A stretch of 64,000 nt of DNA from Streptosporangium oxazolinicum. Its GTDB lineage: Bacteria > Actinomycetota > Actinomycetes > Streptosporangiales > Streptosporangiaceae. Under the pieces are notes generated by a model, which saw only the letters and a program-made list of their open reading frames with translations, searched no databases and was not told where the DNA came from. The stretch spans positions 124,001 to 188,000 of the forward strand of contig NZ_BAABAQ010000015.1 of assembly GCF_039537505.1 (NCBI RefSeq), read 5' to 3'. The stretch's first letter is position 1, and each line of letters starts with the position of its first letter. The translations under genes were made by a program, and so were the position numbers. This document shows, in pieces, positions 57,965 through 64,000 of this stretch.

Positions 57965-58699
57965 ATCAACCGCCTCGTCCTCTGGAACATCGACCTCACG
58001 CTGGTCGACGTGTCGATCGTCACCCGCGAGGCGTACGCGGAGGCGTTCCGCAGCGTCACCGGAAGGCCGCTGGTCAAACTGACCCAGGCCAACGGGCGCC
58101 CCGACTCGGAGATCGTCTTCGAGATGCTCGCCATCAACGGGATCGTCGCCGAGGACGACCACCTCCCCACATTCCTCGACGCGCTGGCCGGGGCCTTCGG
58201 AGCCCGGCGCAGGCGCCTGGCCAAGGACGGCCGGATGATGCCCGGCGCCCGTGACGCGCTGAAGGCCGTGGCGAGGCTCGACGGCGTGGTCCAGTCGGTG
58301 CTCACCGGCACGATCAAGAGCAACGCGGTGCACAAGCTGACCGCGTTCAGTCTCGACAAGCACATCGACTTCGAGATCGGCGGCTACGGCGAGGAGGTCT
58401 ATCCCAAGGCCACCCTCCTACAGGTCGCGCAGGGCCGCGCCAAGCAGAGGTACGGGGCGACCTTCGACGGGCGCAACACCGTGCTGATCGGCGACTCGGC
58501 CAGGGACGTCCAGGCCGCGAGGATCGCCGGGGCCGCGATGATCGGGGTCGCCTCGGGACGTTCCCTCCCGGCCGAACTGCACGAGGCGGGAGCCGACGTG
58601 GTCCTGCCCGACCTCTCCAACCCCTCCGAGGTCGTCGCCGCCGTCGCCGGCCTCACCACCCCGGCCCGGCGCGCGGGCCACTCCCCGGCGGGCCGCTGA
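57965..58699 (+). CDS. HAD-like protein with nucleophile Asp replaced and non-standard start
   Basis: Homology begins at ATC 57965 (INRLVLWNIDLTLVDV), six bases after GGGAGG, but ATC is not a normal start codon. The first standard start in frame is GTG 58010, which would remove HAD motif I. If read from ATC it has 244 residues. At the catalytic position the usual Asp is Asn8 (LWNIDLT) while Asp10 is present. The rest is intact: VLTGTIK, KQRYGATFDGRNTVLIGDSARDVQAA. It is either a degenerating gene, a non-catalytic HAD, or uses a rare start. Confidence 0.7.
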   Translation: MNRLVLWNIDLTLVDVSIVTREAYAEAFRSVTGRPLVKLTQANGRPDSEIVFEMLAINGIVAEDDHLPTFLDALAGAFGARRRRLAKDGRMMPGARDALKAVARLDGVVQSVLTGTIKSNAVHKLTAFSLDKHIDFEIGGYGEEVYPKATLLQVAQGRAKQRYGATFDGRNTVLIGDSARDVQAARIAGAAMIGVASGRSLPAELHEAGADVVLPDLSNPSEVVAAVAGLTTPARRAGHSPAGR

Positions 58700-58850
58700 C
58701 CCCGGCCACCGTTGACTCCCCGGCCCGCCCGAGGACGAGTGGCATCACCGGCCGCCGGACCCGGAAGTCTGAGGCCACACCGCCGATATCCGCCCTACGG
58801 GGGAAGCTCAGCCGGGCGGGGTGAGAAGGTCCGGCCGTTCGAGGTTCGTG
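58700..58850. other. Convergent intergenic, no feature recognised
   Basis: 151 bases between the HAD-like gene and the ASCH-fusion gene. Marks the left edge of the more accessory region. No tRNA or attachment site was recognised. Confidence 0.3.
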
Positions 58851-60308
58851 TCAGTGACCGGTCGGAGGGTCGAGGAGTTCGATCTCGATGGCCAGCACGC
58901 CGAGGGCTTCCTTCTCGGGTCCGTAGATGCGGCGGATATTGGCAAGTTGCTGCTCGCGGGGACTGTCCGGATTGACGTTGGCGGGGCCCTCGATGTCGAG
59001 CATTTCCTCGAAACTCCTGTACCGGGCGACGCGCCTGACCTTGGTGAGGGCGTCGTCGCGACCGCACACGAAGCGGATGTGGTCGCCCGCCTTCAAGGTG
59101 CGGAGGTTGGGATACTGAACGCGGACCTCGATGGTCTTGCGCCCGGCGGCGACCAGGTCGAAGTATCGGCGGTAAAGGTTCATCTCGCGGGCGCGCACGC
59201 CTGCGGGTGCGGCGGTCCTGCTGGTCATGATGCGGTCCAGTTCCTGGGTGGTGTAGCTGCGATAGAAGTGTTTGGGGTCGGAGAGCATCCGGCCGACGAG
59301 CCAGACCATGGCGTCGACGTAGGAATCGGTGTCGCCGACCCATTCGGTGACGTCGAGCATCCAGTCCCGAGCGCCGGGCGGCGGTGGGACCTTCCCATCC
59401 CGGATCAGTGACTTCGACAGCTTCGCGCCGGTGTCGGTCAGCACCATCGGTGTGAAGATACGGGGCGGAGGGACGAGCCCGGGGAGCTGAGCGAAGGCCT
59501 CATCCACCAGCTGGCAGCCGTACGCCCAATCGCCGCCCTTCACCATCACCGACAACGTGACGTGATCGCGGGCGGCCATCCGCTCCTTGACCAGGTTCCG
59601 GTACAGGGTGGCCAGGTCCAAGTAGGCGCTGGTGTCGGCGGTGATGGCGATCTCGTAGCCGCCGTGGTCGGTGCACACTGCGGCGAAATCCGCTCCACCG
59701 GATCCAGTGCGTAGCAGCTTCGTTCGCTCGGAGCGTTTCTCGGCCCACCCGCACTGCGGGCAAGGCAGGCGCAGGTGAACCTCACCGTGTGAAGGCGCGA
59801 GCGGCCAGCGGATCTGGTCTAAGCGGCCGAGGGTAGCTAGGAACTCATGCCGGAAGGCGGGGTCGGCCTGCTGGGCGGAGTAAGTCTCGATCTCGTAGTC
59901 AACGCCGGTGGCGTCGGCAAGGGAGTCGAACATACCCCGGTAGTACTTGTCGATCAGTTTGGCGACGCCGTCGCCGCCGAGGGCGTGGATGTAGGTCTGC
60001 TGGTAGGCATGATGGGTCTCAGGGTCCAGGCGGATGTCATAGGGCGCGTTGTCGAGTGCGCCGAACCGGACGACAGAATCCACATTGAAGATGCGCTTGG
60101 TGGCCTTGGCGAGGAGAAACGCCGCTGTCTGAACCAGCGAGGTGCCCAAATGGGGTGCGCCGTTGATCTGGGTGCCGACGCAGAAAGCGACCCGATCGGG
60201 ATTGGTAGCCTGCAGACGGGGGCGGACCATGTCAACGCTACGCAGCATCGCGTTGGCCAGGACGTTGTTCGGGCTGATGATCTCCACGGAATCGGTACGG
60301 CCGCTCAT
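58851..60308 (-). CDS. Class I aminoacyl-tRNA-synthetase-like core fused to ASCH domain
   Basis: 485 residues from ATG 60308, 17 bases after the NTPase stop, with AAGGG upstream. The N-terminal Rossmann part has a HIGH-like motif PHLGT (His53, Gly55) and KLSKS (296-300), the two signatures of class I synthetases. Between them is a zinc-ribbon-like insert with Cys183, Cys186, Cys212 and His215. The overall layout resembles class I lysyl-tRNA synthetase (LysK) but without its anticodon-binding domain. Residues ~373-485 form an ASCH domain (EMNLYRRYFDLVAAGRKTIE, LKAGDHIRFVCG). Possibly activates an amino acid on a non-canonical acceptor or modifies RNA; unproven. Confidence 0.75.
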   Translation of the reverse strand: MSGRTDSVEIISPNNVLANAMLRSVDMVRPRLQATNPDRVAFCVGTQINGAPHLGTSLVQTAAFLLAKATKRIFNVDSVVRFGALDNAPYDIRLDPETHHAYQQTYIHALGGDGVAKLIDKYYRGMFDSLADATGVDYEIETYSAQQADPAFRHEFLATLGRLDQIRWPLAPSHGEVHLRLPCPQCGWAEKRSERTKLLRTGSGGADFAAVCTDHGGYEIAITADTSAYLDLATLYRNLVKERMAARDHVTLSVMVKGGDWAYGCQLVDEAFAQLPGLVPPPRIFTPMVLTDTGAKLSKSLIRDGKVPPPPGARDWMLDVTEWVGDTDSYVDAMVWLVGRMLSDPKHFYRSYTTQELDRIMTSRTAAPAGVRAREMNLYRRYFDLVAAGRKTIEVRVQYPNLRTLKAGDHIRFVCGRDDALTKVRRVARYRSFEEMLDIEGPANVNPDSPREQQLANIRRIYGPEKEALGVLAIEIELLDPPTGH

Positions 60309-60325
60309 AAGGTGGGGCCCTTCGG

Positions 60326-60898
60326 TCAGATCGTTGGCACGGGAAGCTGCGCGAGGATGAAGTCGACCCGGCGGCCTGGCTCGTCAGCAGGGACGAAGAT
60401 CGGCCGGTAGCCGGCGTCGTAGTAGCCCTGGATGATTAATTCGTGGACGCGGCGGATCTCTCGCTCCTTGGCCCACACCAGATCGTCCTCGGAATCGAAG
60501 TCATCAAGGGGATCAAGCACGAACACCGCGTCGTAGCGGTAGATGCGGGAGGCTTCCTCAAGTTCCGGATATGGGCCCAGCCCGAAGAAGGCGTCCCATC
60601 CGTACCCGTCGGGAATGGCGCGGTTGTAGAACCGCAACCCGGACGTGTGCCCGCAGAACTCGGCGACGAAGGCGTTCAGCACATCGCGGGAGTAGGCGCG
60701 CCGATCACCAACCTGCAAGTGGCGGCCGAGGCGCTCGCGGTGCTCGCGATAGATCTCCCGGGCCGGTTCCCCCTCGGTACATGGAATATCTCGCTTCTGA
60801 ATCTCGGCGATCACGGCTTCCTTACCCGCAGAAGGGCCTCCAGTCACGACATACCGGCGGGGGGCGGTGTTCGGATTGAGTAATTGGTCAAGACTCAT
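60326..60898 (-). CDS. AAA_28-like NTPase/kinase with altered Walker A
   Basis: 190 residues from ATG 60898, overlapping the upstream stop by ATGA. The P-loop GGPSAGKEAVI (Gly20 to Glu27) has Glu where Ser or Thr normally follows the Lys. Further family-like features are EGEPAREIYREHRERLG, FYNRAIPDGYGW and the Walker-B-like YDAVFVLDP. It resembles NadR-type and AAA_28 small-molecule kinases. Middle gene of a three-gene operon. Confidence 0.7.
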   Translation of the reverse strand: MSLDQLLNPNTAPRRYVVTGGPSAGKEAVIAEIQKRDIPCTEGEPAREIYREHRERLGRHLQVGDRRAYSRDVLNAFVAEFCGHTSGLRFYNRAIPDGYGWDAFFGLGPYPELEEASRIYRYDAVFVLDPLDDFDSEDDLVWAKEREIRRVHELIIQGYYDAGYRPIFVPADEPGRRVDFILAQLPVPTI

Positions 60899-61827
60899 GC
60901 GTGATGTCCTTTTTCTTCCTGGGAACCGCCTTGGCGGCCGATCAGTGCTCGCTGCCAGACGGCGACCAGCTCGGTGCCGCCCTCAGCGAGGGCCAAGCGG
61001 GCAGCGAAGGAGTCCCAACCCTGCTCCGAGTCGGCGAGTTCGGTAAGCAGCAGCTCCTGGGGAGGAGTGAGGGGTGGCGTCCAACCGGCGGATGCAGCGA
61101 TCTTCTCAGGGCCGAGTTTGGTCGCCGCGTGCAGCAGCACCGCGCCGTAGGCGGATCGGTAGGCATGGGCGGCGCGCAGTACCAGGGCATGCCGCCACAG
61201 CGCCACCGCAGCCGCTAAGTCCTGCCCGGCGGTGTCCATGCTCACCAGCCGCGCTACGGTCAGTAACTGCGCGCGTAACAGATAGACCGCCCCCCATAGG
61301 GAGGCCAGGGCATGCTGGTGCTCTGCGGCCTCCCATGCGAAGACATCCGATGGCAGCACGAGCCGTCCAGAGGTGGCGTGCAGCTCGGGCGGTTCGGCGT
61401 GTCGGGTGGCGAAGGCCTCACTGTCACGGCGCAACTGCCAGGCCAGCAGTTCCAAGAGCCTCGGCTCGATTCGCTTACGGAAGTGGTGCACCTCATATCC
61501 GGATGCGGCGGCGGCCATCGCTCGCCGGGCAGTCAGCGTCGACCCCGATGTCGAGACCTGTGCGCCGAACAACAGCCGGGCCGCCTCGGCCAGCTCGCTG
61601 TTCTCCAGCCGGTCCAACTGCTCACGCAGCAGACCATCCAGCGCCCGCGCCCGGCTGCCTGGAACATCTGGACTTGACGACCGTGCTCTCACTCCATGCA
61701 ACCCCAAGAGGTTCGGACCGCACCGTTCCAATTGAACTGGGAGTCCAGCGCGCAGCAGCACTTTGACCTCCTCAGCCAGGACATCAGTCGCCGTCGCGTT
61801 CACCGCCGCTGTTCCAGGTTTGGTCAT
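60895..61827 (-). CDS. Helical protein of unknown function, first gene of the ASCH operon
   Basis: 310 residues from ATG 61827. No recognised enzyme motif. Residues ~70-135 (LLREQLDRLENSELAEAARL, TARRAMAAAASGYEVHHF, FRKRIEPRLLELLAW) look like an actinobacterial helical/winged-helix module often attached to signalling or conflict-system proteins. The C-terminal half is all alpha. Coupled by ATGA to the NTPase gene. It could be a regulator binding the repeats upstream, or an effector-associated adaptor; both are inference. Confidence 0.6.
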   Translation of the reverse strand: MTKPGTAAVNATATDVLAEEVKVLLRAGLPVQLERCGPNLLGLHGVRARSSSPDVPGSRARALDGLLREQLDRLENSELAEAARLLFGAQVSTSGSTLTARRAMAAAASGYEVHHFRKRIEPRLLELLAWQLRRDSEAFATRHAEPPELHATSGRLVLPSDVFAWEAAEHQHALASLWGAVYLLRAQLLTVARLVSMDTAGQDLAAAVALWRHALVLRAAHAYRSAYGAVLLHAATKLGPEKIAASAGWTPPLTPPQELLLTELADSEQGWDSFAARLALAEGGTELVAVWQRALIGRQGGSQEEKGHHA

Positions 61828-61845
61828 GACTTCAGCATCTCAGAC

Positions 61846-61900
61846 ATGCCCAGAAAAAGCCCAGTCTGATGCCCATAAAATGCCCAGAGCTATATGCCAG
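61846..61900 (-). repeat. Phased TGGGCAT direct repeats upstream of the ASCH operon
   Basis: On the plus strand ATGCCCA at 61846, AAGCCCA at 61857, ATGCCCA at 61869 and 61880, and ATGCCA at 61894. Spacing is 11, 12, 11 and 14 bases, about one helical turn. They begin 19 bases upstream of the first start codon and overlap a TATAGCT-like box (minus strand, ~61888-61894). Likely operator for cooperative binding. Confidence 0.65.
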
Positions 61901-62076
61901 ATCCTCGGCAGCCCACGCTCACACGCGATGGCTGATCTATACGAATGGGTTTGGCGTACGTTGTCGTTCTGCTCACTTCGCCCCCCGGCGTCGGTCACCT
62001 TCTCGCAGGCCGCTGATCCCGGTTCTGAAAGGTGAGCGGCACCAATTTGGATCTTTCCCCTTCCCCCGCCCATGGG
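61901..62076. other. Intergenic, no gene
   Basis: 176 bases with lower GC around 61901-61960, probably holding the rest of the ASCH-operon promoter. Nothing else recognised. Confidence 0.3.
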
Positions 62077-62292
62077 TTAGAACGCCTGATGCAGTCGTGA
62101 CCGCTTCTCCAGCCGGGTTTCCTCGTCCAGGTTGCGGGCCAACTCCTCCACGGTCGCTCCGCAGCGTACGTTGCACAGGCCGCGCTCAAGCCCGTGTGCC
62201 CGCAGGCTCACGCGTCGTACGGCATAGCAGCCTCCGGCTCCTTCCGCGATGATCCAGGTTCGCCCGTGGCGAGCCATCAGGTCTCTCAACAT
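62077..62292 (-). CDS. Small hypothetical protein
   Basis: 71 residues from ATG 62292, just after AGAGGAAAGGG. Contains MARHGRTWIIAEGAGGCYAV and an Arg-rich C-terminus. It follows the RsbW-like ATPase gene by 28 bases on the same strand, so probably the last gene of that operon. No family recognised. Confidence 0.55.
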   Translation of the reverse strand: MLRDLMARHGRTWIIAEGAGGCYAVRRVSLRAHGLERGLCNVRCGATVEELARNLDEETRLEKRSRLHQAF

Positions 62293-62320
62293 CCCTTTCC
62301 TCTCTGCCGAGGTCGGCGCG

Positions 62321-62746
62321 TCAGGCCACACATATGTTCAGGGCGAGATCGGCCCACACGACGCGCCCGGCCGTGATTTCGTACGACCCCCACTTCAGGG
62401 CCATCTCCTCGATCAGCTCCAGGCCGCGTCCCCCGTCGCTGTCGGCGTCCACCCGCCGGATTTGCGGGGCGCTGTCCAGCGTGCCCTCGTCGACGACGGC
62501 CAGCCGCAGCACCGGCCCCTTCGCTCGCAGTTTCACCGTGACCAGGCCGCCTCGGCGCCTGCCGGAGTTGGAGTGGCGCACCGAGTTGGTCACCAGCTCG
62601 CTGACCACCAGCAGCACCACGTACTCGTCACCCTCGTCACCCGCGAGTTCACGCAGCCTCAGGGCCGCCCTGACGAACGCTCGGGCCAGCGGAACCGACA
62701 CCAGCTCCCCGGGGAGAACGACCCCGCCCAGAAATCGCGACGTCAC
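62321..62746 (-). CDS. ATP-binding regulatory protein, RsbW/SpoIIAB-like (HATPase_c_3)
   Basis: 141 residues from GTG 62746, overlapping the upstream stop (GTGA). N-box VVSELVTNSVRHS, G1 AVVDEGTLDSAP, G2 DGGRGLELIEEM. A single-domain GHKL ATPase of the anti-sigma type, very common in actinobacteria beside XRE-DUF5753 genes. Partner sigma or anti-anti-sigma factor not in the window. Confidence 0.87.
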   Translation of the reverse strand: MTSRFLGGVVLPGELVSVPLARAFVRAALRLRELAGDEGDEYVVLLVVSELVTNSVRHSNSGRRRGGLVTVKLRAKGPVLRLAVVDEGTLDSAPQIRRVDADSDGGRGLELIEEMALKWGSYEITAGRVVWADLALNICVA

Positions 62747-63009
62747 TGGTACACCGCTTTCTGGATGGTTCGTGCCGCTTCCTCGCTCAGAGCCCGTACC
62801 CGCTGCTCGGGACCCCGGCCCCAGATGAAAACCCAGACGCCCCGCTCCTTCGTCGCCCGGACCTTCACGGCGCTGCTCTCCGCGCCCAGTAGCAGGGCGG
62901 GTTCCTTGTCTTTGGGAAGTTCGACCGACGAGGTCACATGCAACGTGCGCAGATCCCACGCCAGCCGCACCAGGTGAATGAACTGGTTCTCCCGATCCGA
63001 CGCTTGCAT
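62743..63009 (-). CDS. Hypothetical protein, first gene of the RsbW-like operon
   Basis: 88 residues from ATG 63009, with AAGGAGG nine bases upstream. An alpha/beta protein: QFIHLVRLAWDLRTLHVTSS, then KVRATKERGVWVFIWGRGPE. Coupled to the ATP-binding gene by GTGA. No known family recognised; the context suggests a small regulatory partner. Confidence 0.6.
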   Translation of the reverse strand: MQASDRENQFIHLVRLAWDLRTLHVTSSVELPKDKEPALLLGAESSAVKVRATKERGVWVFIWGRGPEQRVRALSEEAARTIQKAVYQ

Positions 63010-63241
63010 AACCCTGACCTCCTTGAGTGAGGTTGCGCTTCGACTGTGGTTTGCCGACCCGCTGCGCGTCCGCTCCAGCAGGCTTTTCCGACATAGTGCG
63101 CAACGGGCGCCTGGCAAAAGCATCGAGCACAGCGATGAACGCAGCGTCATGATGTGCTTACCAAATGCAGCTTGTCAATGCACTGTGCAAAAATAATGAG
63201 ATCCTGTGCATCTGAGTCGTACTTGCGGCACACTTTGCTCC
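63010..63241. promoter_or_regulatory. Divergent promoter region before XRE gene
   Basis: 232 bases between the RsbW-like operon and the XRE gene. On the plus strand TTGTCA (63172-63177), 16 bases, TAATGA (63194-63199) is a plausible promoter in an AT-rich patch. TGTGCA copies near 63184 and 63205 may be regulator contacts. Confidence 0.5.
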
Positions 63242-64000
63242 ATGTCACCGACCTACAGCCCAACCGTGCGACTCAGGCGTCTCGCTCGTGAGCTACGCCG
63301 AATGCGGGAGGCGAGGGGATTGGGTCCCGAAGCCGCAGCGGCCCAGCTCGGATGGAGCCGCAGCAAGGTCAGCCGCATCGAAACCGGCCGCACGCGTGCC
63401 AGCACCTCTGACGTCGCCGCCATCTGCGATCTGTACGGCGCCGGATCGTCAGATCGGGCCACGCTGATCCAGCTCGCGAAGGAGGTCAGGAAGCGAGGCT
63501 GGTGGACGGCTTACGCAGACGTGTTCACCGGTTCCTACGTGGGTCTGGAAGACGAGGCGTCGCGCATCTGTGAGTGGCAGGTGCAGCTCGTTCCGGGCCT
63601 TCTACAAACCGAGGACTACGCACGCGTGGTGATCGGCGCTGGGAGACCTGAACCGCACGACCCAGAGGACATCCAGCGGCGAGTGATGGCGCGCATGGCT
63701 CGGCGGACACTGCTCAGCCGTCCTGACGCGCCGGAACTGCTCGCGGTGGTGGACGAGGGCGTCATCCGTCGCCCCATCGGGGGTCACGAGCTGATGCGCG
63801 ACCAGCTGGGCGCTCTGCTGATCGCCGCCCGCCGACCCAACGTGACGATCCGCGTCCTTCCCTACAGCGTCGGGGTGCACGCCGGACTCGAAGGCGCGTT
63901 CACGGTCCTATCCTTCGCGGAAGACGTCGATCCTGATGTCGCCTACGTGGAAGGCACGGCCGGTGACGTTTATGTGGAAAGCACGGAGCAGGTAGAACGC
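63242..64000 (+). CDS. XRE-family regulator with DUF5753, 5' part
   Basis: 253 residues visible from ATG 63242; runs off the window. Helix-turn-helix at residues ~8-65 (RLRRLARELRRMREARGLGP, AAAQLGWSRSKVSRIETGR), then the DUF5753 domain with YVGLEDEASRICEWQVQLVP and GLLQTEDYARVVI and VTIRVLPYSVGVHAGLEGAF. BldB/WhiJ-type regulators of this class usually pair with DUF397 proteins and RsbW-like ATPases, matching the neighbours. Confidence 0.9.
   Translation, partial: MSPTYSPTVRLRRLARELRRMREARGLGPEAAAAQLGWSRSKVSRIETGRTRASTSDVAAICDLYGAGSSDRATLIQLAKEVRKRGWWTAYADVFTGSYVGLEDEASRICEWQVQLVPGLLQTEDYARVVIGAGRPEPHDPEDIQRRVMARMARRTLLSRPDAPELLAVVDEGVIRRPIGGHELMRDQLGALLIAARRPNVTIRVLPYSVGVHAGLEGAFTVLSFAEDVDPDVAYVEGTAGDVYVESTEQVER

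Noticed and set aside
58700..62076. Insertion of the ASCH operon by a mobile element
   Set aside because: No integrase, transposase, tRNA target or flanking direct repeat was found, so transfer remains only a possibility.

Overview
The window is a high-GC actinomycete chromosome segment. GTG starts, four-base start/stop overlaps and GC-rich hairpin terminators are frequent. Gene content is typical of Streptosporangiales/Streptomycetales: MtrA-MtrB-LpqB, DUF3499, DUF5719, a DasR-type regulator with a PTS, and XRE-DUF5753. A Streptosporangiaceae member is my best guess, by inference only. No rRNA, tRNA, insertion sequence, prophage or CRISPR array was recognised. The first and last genes are cut by the window edges.

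Bases 1-39,800 are a conserved core block. From memory it resembles the Mycobacterium tuberculosis Rv3235-Rv3259 neighbourhood. In order it holds: the end of a membrane glycosyltransferase and a DUF5719 protein; a zincin-like protein; DUF3499; a phosphomannomutase/Trm112/SIS sugar-phosphate operon; a CDF transporter; a MerR/histidine kinase/response regulator operon; two different adenosylhomocysteinases in tandem; a DUF305 lipoprotein; two paralogous secreted LVIVD-repeat proteins; RDD and SpoIIM genes; a five-gene membrane/MoxR/DUF58 operon on the minus strand; mtrA-mtrB-lpqB; comF; hpf behind a long structured leader; an orphan LuxR-type response regulator; a YcaQ-like glycosylase; secA; and an Rv3235-family gene.

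Bases 40,049-48,873 form an N-acetylglucosamine-type PTS locus: EIIC, a GntR/HutC (DasR-like) regulator, a SIS sugar-phosphate enzyme, EIIB, EIIA, a HAD phosphatase, HPr, enzyme I and a NagZ-like GH3 lipoprotein. Two palindromes with the GGTCTAG core of DasR sites lie before the SIS gene and before ptsH, so the locus probably works as one GlcNAc uptake and catabolism regulon. Next come a 41-residue hydrophobic peptide gene, a 1534-residue P-type ATPase, and a long Ala/Thr/Arg repeat protein whose DNA carries about 110-base internal repeats.

Bases 55,767-64,000 are more accessory: three HAD-family genes (one lacking a normal start codon and the nucleophilic Asp), DUF6912, then a tightly coupled three-gene minus-strand operon. 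The operon encodes a helical protein of unknown function, an AAA_28-like NTPase with an altered Walker A motif, and a class I aminoacyl-tRNA-synthetase-like core fused to an ASCH domain. It is preceded by helically phased TGGGCAT direct repeats. This is the best candidate in the window for an undescribed system. The window ends with a regulatory cluster of an RsbW-like ATPase and an XRE-DUF5753 regulator.
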